A DNA stretch of 48,886 bases from Symbiodinium natans (GCA_905221605.1 CAJNDS010002313.1:1337403-1386288), one strand, 5' to 3'; counted from the stretch's first letter, positions 27,034-36,091 are shown. The notes: generated by a model not told the origin, from the letters alone. Numbers and translations are program-made.

Positions 27034-27060
27034 TTAGGGTTTAGGGTTTAGGGTATGGGG
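27034..27060 (+). repeat. Short TTTAGGG block
   Basis: Three to four units. Confidence 0.88.
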
Positions 27061-27434
27061 TTCGAGCGCTCCAGCTACAAAGCCAGCAAATCACAGCTGA
27101 ATCATTGCCGTCACGCACCGGCTCCGCCAAACCCTCTTGCCCAGCCCCTACACTCCACATCCGACACCCTTATCTTAACAAACGAATACGGCCTTTTTCA
27201 GATGAAGGATGCCTCAAATACTTATAAGGCGCACCCCTAAATCCTAAACCCTCAACCCCACACCCTAAACCCTAAAGAAGTGTAGCTACTCGTGTCAAGC
27301 CCCTACGGGGTAGAGACTTTTGAGTCCCTGTTTCACCCTCCTGGATACCCAGGTCTGCCGGAGTGCGCGTGCAAAGCGCGTCTCAACGAACTTCCGCCAG
27401 ATCCCAGAGTAGCGTGGGCTTAGACATGCTACCT
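27061..27434. other. Island with short CCCTAAA block, no gene recognised
   Basis: A 61-codon plus frame (27055-27240) avoids heptamers but has no known motif. 27236-27280 is a degenerate CCCTAAA block. Confidence 0.4.
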
Positions 27435-27535
27435 CGGGATGTTCCCGCTTATACGAACACTCCTTCATAGGGACGATAAGAAGGGGTTACTACAATCCCC
27501 TACTAAGGACCGTGGGTATAAGGGGGAACCTGACA
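27435..27535. mobile_element. MF-A copy 3
   Basis: CGGGATGTTCCCGCTTATAC and CTCCTTCATAGGGACGATAA on the left. CTACTAAGGACCGTGGGTAT and AAGGGGGAACCTGACA on the right are the imperfect inverse. Confidence 0.7.
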
Positions 27536-27846
27536 AATGCTACCCTTTTTGTGTTTTCGAGTGGGACCAAACGCCCTGGCAACAAAGGCATAGAAGAGGG
27601 CCCGGCCCACTCTGGGTCCTAGTTCGGGTCCGTGAGCATGTGCTGCGCTTGTGGTCATGCAGGGTCCTCCGAAGACCACAGCAAAACCACGAGGTGAAAT
27701 TAGTTGATACAGGTAGCTATCTAACCCTCAACCCTCTCTTAGAAACCTCATACCCAGAACGTGCTAGGGCACTAGAGTTATGGATAACGAACCGCTCAGA
27801 CGCCAGAGCATCCCTCGAAACACTCCAACACTCGATCACCAACCTT
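27536..27846. other. Island of 310 bases, possible MF-C right end, no gene called
   Basis: GCCCACTCTGGGTCCTAG near 27606 resembles the MF-C terminus. A 143-codon plus frame starts inside the MF-A element at 27439, runs through this island, and ends in translated CCCTAAA, so it is not a credible gene as it stands. Its middle part could contain an exon. Confidence 0.35.
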
Positions 27847-27950
27847 GAAACCCTAAACCCTAAACCCTAAGCCCCAAACCCTAAACCCTAAACCCTAAAT
27901 AAACCCTAAACCCTAAACCCTAAACCCTAAACCCTAAACCCTAAACCCTG
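27847..27950 (-). repeat. CCCTAAA array, about 14 units
   Basis: Two short irregularities (CCCCAAA; TAAATAAACC) divide it. Confidence 0.96.
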
Positions 27951-28042
27951 TTTTGCCTCGAGCTGGGCGTGTACAGCTGAGGCTAGCATTGGCGGTGAGC
28001 CATGAAGTAGCCGCTGGCCATCCTTAGTCAAGACAAAGGATG

Positions 28043-28063
28043 CCCCCCCCCCCCCCCCCCCCC
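28043..28063. repeat. Poly-C tract (21)
   Basis: Uninterrupted C run 15 bases before a TTTAGGG array. Confidence 0.95.
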
Positions 28064-28077
28064 TCTTTCTGGGATTC

Positions 28078-28300
28078 TGGGGTTTAGGGTTTAGGGCTAG
28101 GGTTTAGGGTTTAGGGTTTAGGGTTTAGGGTTTAGGGTTTAGGGTTTAGGGTTTAGGGTTTAGGGTTTAGGGTTTAAGGTTTAGGGTTTAGGGTTTAGGG
28201 TTTAGGGTTTAGGGTTTAGGGTTTAGGGTTTAGGGCCGTTTAGGGTTTGGGGTTTAGGGTTTAGGCCAGGGTTTTAGGTTTAGGGTTTAGGGTTTAGGGC
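28078..28300 (+). repeat. Longest TTTAGGG array cluster, about 28 units
   Basis: Near-perfect to 28232, with single irregular units (GGGCTAGGG, TTTAAGG), then interrupted by GCCG and CCAGG. Confidence 0.96.
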
Positions 28301-28387
28301 TAAGGATTAGACGTGCGTGCGGGTGGGGGGTTTTAAGTCGAGCTTTGGGGCGTAGGGGCTTCCAGGGTCAACGTTCCCTGCAGCGGA

Positions 28388-28560
28388 GGTTTAGGGTTTA
28401 GGGTTTAGAGGTTTAGAGGTTTAGAGGTTTAGAGGTTTTGAGGTTTAGAGGTGTAGAGGTTTAGAGGTTTAGAGGTTTAGAGGTTTTGAGGTTTGGAGGT
28501 TTAGAGGTTTTGAGGTTTAGGGTTTAGAGGTTGTGGGTTTGGGGTTTAGGTTTAGAGCCA
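28388..28560 (+). repeat. TTTAGAGG octamer array
   Basis: About 15 units of GTTTAGAG with TTTTGAGG and TGTAGAGG variants. GTTTTGAG recurs at about 28432, 28488 and 28507, so a larger unit of several octamers was also duplicated. Confidence 0.93.
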
Positions 28561-28669
28561 TGGGGTTTTTCGAGTTAGGATTTGGGGTGTAGGGGGTCTG
28601 CAGAAAGTCAAGCCCGTCTCATGATACACCTAGGGTCTAGGGCTTATGAAGGCAAACCCATGCGATTGC

Positions 28670-28760
28670 TCCCTAAACCCTAAACCCTAAACCCTAAACC
28701 CTAAACCCTAAACCCTAAACCCTAAACCCTAAACCCTAAACCCTAAACCCTAAACCCCAA
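28670..28760 (-). repeat. CCCTAAA array, 12 units
   Basis: Perfect heptamers. Confidence 0.97.
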
Positions 28761-28835
28761 GATTCCGTGGGCCTCGGCGCGTCATGTCACCCGGATTCCC
28801 AGAGGCTAACTTGCCTAAAACCCTAAACCCTAACC

Positions 28836-28912
28836 CTTACTAAAAGGCTCCTACGTAGTACCCTTTGTTACGGTAGTAGACTAGAATCCCCCATAAAGGA
28901 ACCGCAGCGCTC
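28836..28912. mobile_element. MF-E copy 1: short repeat element
   Basis: AAAGGCTCCTACGTAGTACC and GGTAGTAGACTAGAATCCCC are shared with 39178-39242. CTACGTAG is a perfect palindrome. Short imperfect inverted ends (TACTAAAAGG and CCATAAAGG) are possible. Confidence 0.5.
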
Positions 28913-28973
28913 AGCCACACAAGCACGAGACCGCTAACCCAGGTCTTCTCCTGTAAACAACAAAACATAGCCT

Positions 28974-29110
28974 TAAACCCTTAAACCCTGAAACCCTTAA
29001 ACCCCTAAACCCCTAAACCCTTCTAAACCCTTATAAACCCTTGAGACCCTTAAGACCTTAAACCCTTAAGCCCAGACCCTGTCCACAGACCCTTAAACCC
29101 AAAAGCCCTA
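28974..29110 (-). repeat. CCCTTAAA-type degenerate block
   Basis: CCCTTAAA, CCCCTAAA and CCCTTATAAA units. An extra T is the local variant. Confidence 0.85.
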
Positions 29111-29337
29111 AAGACCCCATCTTTGAGTTCGGGAGAGGGAAATAGGAAAAACGCGCCCAATATAATCCCTTGTGCAGGGTTTCTAGGGTTTAGAGTTTAG
29201 AGTATAGGGTACCCCATGAGCTGGTGTGCCATTCCAATCCGTATAAACCTTGACAACCCGGTTCACACACCAAGAAGCTCCTGAACTCTCAAATTCCTGA
29301 ACTCTCAAAACCAAAAGCACCCTAGACCCTCGGCCTT
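29111..29337. other. Island, no gene recognised
   Basis: Contains a short plus-strand TTTAGAG run at about 29179-29205 and a small duplication (CTGAACTCTCAAA at 29282 and 29297). Confidence 0.5.
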
Positions 29338-29435
29338 GAAGCATAAACCCTAAACACCCCAAACCCTAGGCCTTCCACCCTAATCCCCAAGTACCCTAGA
29401 CCCTAAACCATAAACCCTAAACCTCATGCCCAAAA
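29338..29435 (-). repeat. Degenerate CCCTAAA block
   Basis: Scattered CCCTAAA, CCCTAGA and CCATAAA units. Confidence 0.8.
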
Positions 29436-29646
29436 ACCCTCGGTGGGAAGGCGGGCGTCAACATCCCCACGATGTCATACGCCGCTGCTTTGCAACTTCT
29501 GGCTCCTTCCCGGGGCGCAGGGTTTAGGGTGAGCTTTTTAGAAGGTCCAGGGTTTGAGGCTACGGTTCAGGGTGACGGTGAGAGGTCTAAGGCTAAGGAG
29601 GGCGTGTTAAGAGCTTTAGAGTGAAGGACTCGGGGCGCTGTGCGGA

Positions 29647-29700
29647 TTGTTGGTCCTTAGTTTTTCGGGGGGGGGGGGGGGGTTCTTAAGCACATAGTAG
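29647..29700 (-). mobile_element. MF-D terminus with poly-G expansion
   Basis: GTTCTTAAGCACATAGTAG at the right is the MF-D end (compare GTTCTTAAGCAAATAGTA at 17403). It is preceded by TTTTTC and 16 G residues (29667-29682). The left end of the element is not identified. Confidence 0.5.
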
Positions 29701-30080
29701 ATTGCCATAGGCCTCTGGTTGGGCTTCTTGTGTCTGTTGCTTTGCGATTGTTACTTGCCACAGCAGTCATAGCACACTTAGTTGTGGCTTCCTTGTCTCA
29801 GATTTCCTGGAGCCTATCTTTATCCTCAAAATTCATCTTGCAGACCTCGTATAAACCCTCAACCCTCGGCTCTGGCTCAGGAACCTCCATGTTTCTTCGA
29901 GGGTGTCAGTCTCGCGGCGAGATGTGCAGGTCTGAGGGAACCAGAAGACAAGTGATCTCAAGTGGTGGAGCGCCTATCTTCTGAAATCTTGTGCCCACAG
30001 CACTTTTAATGTAGTCTATCATGTACGATATATAGTACATACATATTGTACAAATATACACTTTTGTATATGAAATAAAG
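29701..30080. other. Island with a short open frame, no gene recognised
   Basis: A plus-strand frame at 29730-29984 (84 codons) starts with a hydrophobic, signal-like stretch (LRLLLATAVIAHLVVASL) and then becomes Ser/Gly-rich without a recognisable domain. The first methionine codon lies only 30 bases from the MF-D terminus. A minus-strand frame overlaps it. I regard this as possible but weak evidence for an exon. Confidence 0.25.
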
Positions 30081-30112
30081 TATGTGTACATATATATATA
30101 TATATATTCATA
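30081..30112. repeat. (AT)n tract
   Basis: TATATATATATATATATATT preceded by GTGTACATA. Confidence 0.9.
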
Positions 30113-30224
30113 ATTAATGTACACATACATAAGAGCTATGCGTTTGCTCCAACTGCACTCTGCCACGCGCTAGGTGGCCGAGGTGGTGCATGGGCCTTCG
30201 ATGCTTGGCTCCTGGAGCAGCAAT

Positions 30225-30445
30225 ATCTACATATATACATATATACATATAATGCGTGTGTGTCTATATATATATATATGCATACATATTTACACACTAT
30301 ATAAGCTATATATGTGCATACACTATGCGTGTATATACACACACAGTATATATATATATATACCTTATATATGCAGTACATGTGTATATATATATATATA
30401 TATTTATCTATTTATTTATACACTACATACACACACACACACACT
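30225..30445. repeat. Compound AT/ACAT/GT simple-repeat tract
   Basis: ATATACAT, GTGTGT, (TA)n and (CA)n tracts alternate for 220 bases. Frames here give Ile/Tyr/His repeats and are not genes. Confidence 0.94.
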
Positions 30446-30798
30446 CTCTAAACATGACACATCGGGAAAATAATTCGTGCCCATGAAAGGGTCCCCAACC
30501 ACGATGCCAAACGCATGCACAGAGGTCCTTCAGCAGCAGGCCCAGCCGCTCTTCTTCTTCTTGGACTTCTTCTGCAGAAGTCGGATGTGAGTACTAAAGG
30601 GGCCTACTTAGCTAGAACAGTGTCTTCTGGGCAGCTTGCAATACATTGCAACCCTAAAGCCGAAACCCTGGTACATATGGAGGTTCGGAGGGGTGTAGTG
30701 TTGGAATCTGACAGCCCGCCCCCCCCTCTCTGCATCAAAATGCGGACGCCTGAAGTGGCATCCCGAACTTAAGGGCCCAAGGCTAACCCTAGACATCA
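30446..30798. other. Island of 350 bases, no gene recognised
   Basis: Frames of 73-85 codons overlap on opposite strands at 30515-30829, with no known motif. A CTTCTTCTTCTTGG triplet run lies at 30550. Confidence 0.4.
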
Positions 30799-30813
30799 CC
30801 CCCCCCCCCCCCC
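30799..30813. repeat. Poly-C tract (15)
   Basis: Uninterrupted C run, followed by a duplicated GGAGGCCGAAGGAGG motif at 30845-30870. Confidence 0.92.
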
Positions 30814-30876
30814 TGAGCGCCAAAGGCATTCGAAGTAAGTTCGGAGGAGGCCGAAGGAGGCCCGAAGGAGGTCTCC

Positions 30877-30935
30877 AGGGTTTAGGGTTTAGGGTTTCTG
30901 GTTTAGGGTTTAGGGTTTCGGGTTTAGGGTTTAGT
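30877..30935 (+). repeat. TTTAGGG block
   Basis: Eight units with TTTCTGG and TTTCGGG. Confidence 0.93.
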
Positions 30936-31101
30936 GTGGTTTCTTGCTGTTCTTCAATGGGTCATAAACCCCTCCGATGGAACTCCCCCCCACCTTGGAA
31001 GGCGCGCTCGCCCGGGCGCTGGTCCTGAAATGCCGCAGATGATCAGTTTTCAGGGTTCGTTCAGGAAAACATAAAGCCCCTAATTGGGGCAGGGTCTTCG
31101 C

Positions 31102-31204
31102 GTTGGGATGTTCCCCCCAATACTAACAGTCCTTAATAGGGACTCTAGTACCCCCTGTTCTCATCCCCAAAAAGGACTGTTAGTCTAAGGGGGAACGTCA
31201 CAAG
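31102..31204. mobile_element. MF-A copy 4
   Basis: CGTTGGGATGTTCCCCCC and AATACTAACAGTCCTTAATA on the left; AAAGGACTGTTAGTCTAAGG and GGGAACGTCACAAG on the right. The inner arms pair well, and the central loop is GACTCTAGTACCCCCTG. Confidence 0.78.
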
Positions 31205-31500
31205 TCTCGGGTTTAGGACCCTCTATATACTACTCTTCTCTCGGAAAGACGAGGAGACCCCGTCGAACCACCCCTTCCTCAAAGTGAATTGGCGACCCAT
31301 GCTTGAGGGATTTTATGGGTTTAGTGTTTAGGGTTTACGGGTTTACGGGTTGATCTGAATGTTGTGCCGTTTTGGTACACTTAACGGCAAGGAATCGACG
31401 TCGACAGAAAACCTAATCATTTCGGTCCCGTAGTCGACCCCCATTTGAAGGCGGTTTAGTCTTTAGGGTTTAGGGTATAGGCGGGTAACTGGAAGTAGAC

Positions 31501-31590
31501 AACCCAGACCCAAAAGGAAGCAAAGACTGCGAGGGACACTCTTGCTTTGTTTCAAGGGGAATGGGGCCCCCGCTCTGGGTCCCTGCAGTA
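31501..31590. mobile_element. Possible MF-C relative
   Basis: AACCCAGACCCAAAAGG on the left and CCCGCTCTGGGTCCCTG on the right resemble MF-C ends. The interior is diverged. Confidence 0.35.
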
Positions 31591-31610
31591 GCTACTTAAG
31601 AACAATGCGC

Positions 31611-31728
31611 CCTAAGCCCTCCCTAAACCCCAAACCCCAAACCCAAAACCCCAAACCCCAAACCCAAAACCCCAAACCCCAAACCCCAAACCCAAAACCC
31701 TAAACTAAACCCTAAACCCAAACCCTAT
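31611..31728 (-). repeat. CCCCAAA/CCCAAAA array with 21-base super-unit
   Basis: The heptamers CCCCAAA, CCCCAAA and CCCAAAA form a 21-base unit repeated about three times, bordered by CCCTAAA units. Register with the telomere heptamer is kept. Confidence 0.92.
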
Positions 31729-31872
31729 CCTGTAAGTAGGGTCATGAGGATCCTCGGTGCCCTTCTATCCATTATCCGATGTTTATCCCAGGGGTCAAAG
31801 GGATCGGCAGCACCGTGGACTGGGATGCCTATGGTCGGTAGGTTCATCGTTTAGGGTTTATAGGGTATAGGG

Positions 31873-31973
31873 TACAGGTGGAGTTTTTAGGACCCTAAAT
31901 TGGGTGATAAGGATCCTAAGATAGGTTACAAGTCCCTGAACTAGAGTTAGTACAGTAAGGGCGCCCCTCCTTG
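31873..31973 (-). mobile_element. MF-F copy 2 (inverted)
   Basis: Reading the minus strand from 31973 gives CAAGGAGGGGCGCCCTTACT, GTACTAACTCTAG, TAACCTATCTTAGGATCC and TTAGGGTCC. This follows 22822-22941 along almost its whole length. Confidence 0.72.
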
Positions 31974-32520
31974 CCGGTTCATCGTTTAAGGTTTATTGGA
32001 TTTGGCTGCTGTCGATTGAATTATGGGAGGATAAAAACGGACCCTCAACATCTATACCCTACAGTAGAGCTTCAGAACCCTGTACGGGGTTGTTCAAAAA
32101 TTCTTGGTGGCCTAAACCAGGGCCTAAATCCAAAGCCCTACACCCTAAACTATAAAGGCCGTCCTGCAATAAAGAACCTTTCCACGGGTCCCGCTGCGTA
32201 GGTCTTAAGTTTAGAGTGGTTAGGGTTTAGGAATTAGTGTTAAGAGCCTCCCTTTCCCAGTGCCCCAAGCAAACATGCACGGCGGGGCTTTGGCACCGAC
32301 GCCGAGTTTTGCGCCTGTTTGGTCGCTTATGGGCTCAGCGTTCATCTTCGTAAAATCACAAACGATACTGGCCATGTAGGCTTTTGCTATGAATACTCCG
32401 CAGAGGCTTCTTGCGCAACCTGTTCCAAGTAAGTAGGCTTTGGGTTCCCCAGGTCAGGATAACCAAGCCGCACCTTCAATTGTAAATTTACAAACCCATT
32501 CACGGGGAGACCATGAGATA
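31974..32520. other. Island with short TTTAGGG traces, no gene recognised
   Basis: A 76-codon plus frame at 31971-32201 begins in the MF-F end and passes through CCCTAAA fragments, so it is not a credible gene. The rest (32230-32520) shows no frame above 60 codons. Confidence 0.45.
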
Positions 32521-32524
32521 TGCC

Positions 32525-32606
32525 GTATATATATATATATATATAAATACATATATATATATACACATACAGATATGCATATATATATATAATAGAGAGA
32601 TATATG
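32525..32606. repeat. AT-rich simple-repeat tract
   Basis: (TA)n, ATACATATATATATATACAC and (AG)n mixed. Confidence 0.9.
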
Positions 32607-32754
32607 TGTACATTTTCTATCGCCCAAAGCCCTAAACCCTAGGATTGGGGAAGTCAAGGGGGAAAGTAACCAGCACAAAATCCGAAGCCGACAACATCAA
32701 CGGCCCACAACAACATGTTGCTGGGAAAGACATGCAGACACCAGGGGATCAGGG

Positions 32755-32840
32755 TTCTTCAGGGTTTCGGGTTTCGGGTTTAGGGTTTAGGGTTTAGGGT
32801 TAGGGTTCTTCAGGGCTTCGCTTTTAGGCCTTTCAGGGTT
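32755..32840 (+). repeat. Degenerate TTTAGGG block
   Basis: TTTCGGG, TTTAGGG and larger TTCTTCAGGG units. AGGGTTCTTCAGGG is repeated at both ends of the block. Confidence 0.87.
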
Positions 32841-32997
32841 CAGGGTGCAAAGTTTCTGTACTGGCTCTTCTTAGCCAATTGAGGACTTTGGTGCCCAAAG
32901 GCCTTGCTGCAGGCAAGAGCTTCCTCCATCCCTGAACCAGTTTTTGTTGTCCGGCAGTCTGTTCATATATAAGCCTTGCGTAAGCATTGTTCTACCC

Positions 32998-33036
32998 ACA
33001 CCCTAAACCCTAAACCCTAAACCCTACAGCCCTAAA
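32998..33036 (-). repeat. CCCTAAA block
   Basis: About five units. Confidence 0.92.
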
Positions 33037-33116
33037 CAAAAAAAGAAACAAACCTGCAAATCTCCAAAAAAATCCTAGAGGGAGCCCGGCAATACCCCTT
33101 GACAAAGGAACATGCC

Positions 33117-33190
33117 GTAGGGTTTAGGGTCTAGGGTTGAGGGTTGAGGGTTGAGGGTGTAGGGTTTAGGTTTAGGGTTTAGGGTTTGGA
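33117..33190 (+). repeat. TTTAGGG/TTGAGGG block
   Basis: Three to four TTGAGGG units in a row, then TTTAGGG. Confidence 0.93.
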
Positions 33191-33263
33191 CCCGTGGCGT
33201 ATCAGGCAGCAGGCCTCATCGTCTTGCAGCTAAAACGACATGAGTGGCATGTAAGGAGGTGTA

Positions 33264-33363
33264 GGGTTTAGGGTTTAGGGTTTAGGGTTTAGGGTTTAGG
33301 GTTTAGGGTTTAGGGTTTAGGGTTTAGGGTTTAGGGTTTAGGGTTTAGGGTTTAGGGTTTAGG
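33264..33363 (+). repeat. TTTAGGG array, 14 units
   Basis: Perfect heptamers. Confidence 0.97.
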
Positions 33364-33554
33364 AGGTGCCCTTAAACCAACAACTCCACAACAACAGGAA
33401 GAACCGCGAAACCTTTGAAACCTCGAATGGAGGAGCCATGCTCAGCGGTGGGGTTGTTCTCGAGTCCGCTCTATACTGTACCAAGTGCACTTCTTGAAGA
33501 TAGGGAAATGTAAGAAAAATGAGTATACGTAGGTACCCTACGTTGCATGTTCCT

Positions 33555-33665
33555 TCCTAAACCCTAAACCCTAAACCCTAAACCCTAAACCCTAAACCCT
33601 AAACCCAAAACCCAAAACCCAAAACCCTAAACCCTACCCTAAACCCTAAACCCAAACCCTAAATT
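33555..33665 (-). repeat. CCCTAAA array with CCCAAAA core
   Basis: Seven CCCTAAA units, three CCCAAAA units, then CCCTAAA, CCCTA and CCCAAA variants. Confidence 0.95.
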
Positions 33666-33782
33666 CTCCATGGCTTAATCGGGACATCTCTGAGGCAAGC
33701 GCTGAATCTGCTGGCGGCATGGCTCCCGCCAACTGGGGCCGCTGCGCCCCCGCCATCTGTGCTCCCGGCATCTGCGCTCCTG

Positions 33783-33835
33783 GTTTAGGGTTTAGGGTTT
33801 AAGGTTTAGGGTGCAGGGTTTAGGGTTTAGGGTTT
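33783..33835 (+). repeat. TTTAGGG block inside the 15-base minisatellite
   Basis: About seven units (two variants). GCGCTCCTGG stands on both sides, as expected for insertion within a tandem repeat. Confidence 0.92.
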
Positions 33836-33872
33836 TGCGCTCCTGGCATCTGTGCTCCTGGCATCTGCGCTC

Positions 33873-33978
33873 CTAGTTCATGGTTGGGATCGTATTGAAA
33901 ATTAAAACTTATATTCCTTGTTGGGTTTAAGTTAAGTACCCTTGAACATGTAAAATGATACCCAACTATGACCAAGGA
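33873..33978. mobile_element. MF-J: AT-rich MITE-like element inside the minisatellite
   Basis: GTTCATGGTTGGGATCGTAT on the left pairs imperfectly with ATGATACCCAACTATGACC on the right; the core is AT-rich (AAAATTAAAACTTATATTCC). Minisatellite units lie immediately on both sides. Confidence 0.62.
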
Positions 33979-34198
33979 TCCTGGCATCTGCGCTCCCGCC
34001 ATCTGCGCTCCCGCCATCTGCGATGCCGGCCTTGGCAGAATCGGTGGTGAGATGGCTCGAGGGTCAGGAGTTCCATTGCAGTCAGGGCTTCGGGCATTAG
34101 CACTAGTGAGGGCTTCTGGGCTTCGTGCTCAAGGTCTGCGTGGCTCACCTTTTTGGGGTCCATGCTGCTGTTAGTAGTAGGGATACACCAGAAGACAC

Positions 34199-34216
34199 AA
34201 AGAGAGAGAGAGAGAG

Positions 34217-34244
<28 letters not shown>
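34199..34244 (+). repeat. (AG)n(AC)n microsatellite
   Basis: About 9 AG then about 13 AC dinucleotides. Confidence 0.95.
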
Positions 34245-34249
<5 letters not shown>

Positions 34250-34345
34250 GCTTAGGACAATCATAGCACTTTTAAGCATCAAGTTTGCCCTCCGCAGTGG
34301 AAGTAGGTTCCCTAAAGCCCCATTTTGTGCGGTTTCTCGGTAGCC

Positions 34346-34425
34346 AATCTCTACTCCCCTTAGAAATTGTAATCAACATGATGATGATAACACTTCCTTG
34401 GGTTTTACGCATGCCAAAAACCCGA
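34346..34425. mobile_element. MF-L copy 2
   Basis: CTACTCCCCTTAGAAATTGT, AACACTTCCTTGGG and TTTTACGCATG match the order in 24368-24472, with an ATG triplet expansion (ATGATGATG) in the middle. The right inverted end is not found. Confidence 0.5.
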
Positions 34426-34609
34426 CAGTAGTAGTTCCACAATGGTACTACACATGCACCCTCTCGTGAATCAAACCCCCTGAGCCATCTGGCCCCCGAT
34501 AACCAAAAGTCCCCCAGCATTTGGGTATATGGGGCGTTCATCTCTGGGCGCATGGCGGTCCAGGTGCTGCCCCCCTCAACCCGAAGCCCCTAAGCCTTCA
34601 AGCCTGTCT

Positions 34610-34715
34610 CCTACACCCTGGACCCTACAACCTTACAGCCCCATAAACCTAACCCTATAAACCTAAACCCTGTAACCCTGTAACCCTGTAACCCTAAACC
34701 CTAAACCCTCAACCC
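34610..34715 (-). repeat. CCCTGTAA-type and CCCTAAA block
   Basis: CCCTGTAA is repeated three times at 34677-34700, beside CCTAAACC and CCCTAAA units. Confidence 0.86.
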
Positions 34716-34815
34716 CAGAACGTGAATGCGAGCGGCATCTGGCTGTACGATTGGGGCATCTGCATCGATGGGTTCACCACCATCGACTGGACCTGTGGAA
34801 GGCCTGGCAGTTTCG

Positions 34816-35058
34816 TGCTTAGGGGGTTAGGGCTAGGGTTTAGGGGTTTAGGGGTTTAGGGGTTTAGGGGTTTAGGGGTTTAGGGGTTTAGGGGTTTAGG
34901 GGTTTAGGGGTTTAGGGGTTTAGGGGTTAGGGGTTTAGGGGTTTAGGGGTTTAGGGGTTTAGGGGTTTAGGGGTTTAGGGGTTTAGGGGTTTAGGGGTTT
35001 AGGGGTTTAGGGGTTTAGGGTTTAGGGCTTAGGGTTTAGGGTCTAAGGTTTAGGGGTT
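34816..35058 (+). repeat. TTTAGGGG octamer array, about 24 units
   Basis: An almost pure TTTAGGGG octamer run at about 34838-35018, bordered by heptamers. It is the longest octamer array in the window. Confidence 0.97.
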
Positions 35059-35070
35059 AGTGCTTAGGGG

Positions 35071-35356
35071 TTTATGGGTTCGCTTGCGGGTTTAGAGGTT
35101 TGGGGCCCAGGGTGTATACGGCTGAGGGATTGGGATATAAGGCCCTTTTCGCGGGGCTCCTCCAAACAGACCCCCGAAGCTGAAAAAATTGGGCTTACGC
35201 ACCTCCACCCCCCCCCCCCCGCCCCCTTCCCACCCACCCCAAACCTCACCCAGCCTCAAACCTTGAACTCCACTTCGCGTTGCCTCCTCAACCCTGCACT
35301 TCAAGCATCCCACTCGTAGCCTTTCACCCTGAAACCCCAAAAGCCTACATTCGACA
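35071..35356. other. C-rich island, no gene recognised
   Basis: Includes a C run at about 35209-35220. Three overlapping frames (two strands) are Pro/Gly-rich by composition and not convincing. Confidence 0.45.
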
Positions 35357-35764
35357 CCCTAAAGCCTAAAGCCTAAAGCCTAAAGCCTAAAGCCTAAAGC
35401 CTAAAGCCTAAAGCCTAAAGCCTAAAGCCTAAAGCCTAAAGCCTGAAGCCTGAAGCCTGAAGCCTGAAGCCTAAAGGCTAAAGGCTAAAGGCTAAAGGCT
35501 AAAGGCTAAAGGCTAAAGCCTAAAGCCTAAAGCCTAAAGGCTAAAGCCTAAAGCCTAAAGCCTAAAGGCTGAAGCCCAAAGGCTAACGGCTAAAGGCTAA
35601 AGGCTAAAGGCTAAAGGCTAAAGGCTAAAGCCTAAAGGCTAAAGCCTAAAGCCTAAAGCCGAAAGCCTAAAGCCTAAAGCCTGAAGCCTAAAGCCTAAAG
35701 CCTAAAGCCTGAAGCCTAAAGGCTAAAGGCTAAAGGCTAAAGGCTAAAGCCTAAAGCCTAAAGC
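35357..35764 (-). repeat. GCCTAAA / GGCTAAA heptamer array, about 58 units
   Basis: A 408-base array of 7-base units in which CCCTAAA has become GCCTAAA, GCCTGAA or GGCTAAA. Runs of each type alternate: GCCTAAA to about 35444, GCCTGAA x4, GGCTAAA x6, then mixed blocks. The left border still reads CACCCTAAAGCCTAAAG, showing the step from the canonical unit. Confidence 0.97.
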
Positions 35765-36035
35765 TACACCCCAAACCCTGGACTCCCCCTAAACCCTATG
35801 CCTCAAATAAGCTAGGTAGTAGTGATCAAGGTCCTCAACACTATTTATGAATAGGTCCGCCCCTATCTAAAAAGAACAAGGGACATGAACAACCCTGAAC
35901 CCAAAAACCCTAAACCCTAAACCGCATATCCAAAAAGCGAGAGGAGGAAGTGTGACATTTGCTTGGTACATGAACTAGGGATCAGGATTTACAGGGCTTT
36001 GGGTGGCGGAGGGGCCTTCGGTGTGGATACACCAG

Positions 36036-36091
36036 AGGGCCATTACCCTTGAGTCAGTGACCCTTCTTCAAGGTAATTATAAGGTTTCCTA
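36036..36091. mobile_element. MF-E-like fragment
   Basis: CCCTTCTTCAAGGTAATTAT followed by AAGGTTTCCTAA resembles CTTCTTCAAGGTAGTTTATT at 39207. Confidence 0.4.

Larger units (their letters stand above)
33755..34023 (+). repeat. 15-base minisatellite, interrupted twice
   Basis: The unit GGCATCTGCGCTCCY is found at 33755-33782, 33836-33873 and 33979-34023. Between the first two lies a TTTAGGG block; between the last two lies an AT-rich 105-base foldback. On the minus strand the unit reads as a five-residue Gly-Ala-Gln-Met-Pro/Ala repeat, giving a 65-codon frame (33820-34017), but that frame is broken up by both inserts and I do not call it a gene. Confidence 0.85.

Noticed and set aside
27439-27870. 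143-codon plus-strand frame
   Set aside because: It begins within the MF-A element and ends in CCCTAAA units. Only the middle could be coding, and it has no recognised motif.
30136-30486. Ile/Tyr-rich frames on both strands
   Set aside because: Translations of the AT/GT simple-repeat tract.
34450-34512. Minus-strand segment resembling a tRNA 5' half or A box (GGGGGCCAGATGGCTCAGGG)
   Set aside because: No B box or matching acceptor and T stems follow, so neither a tRNA nor a tRNA-derived SINE can be supported.
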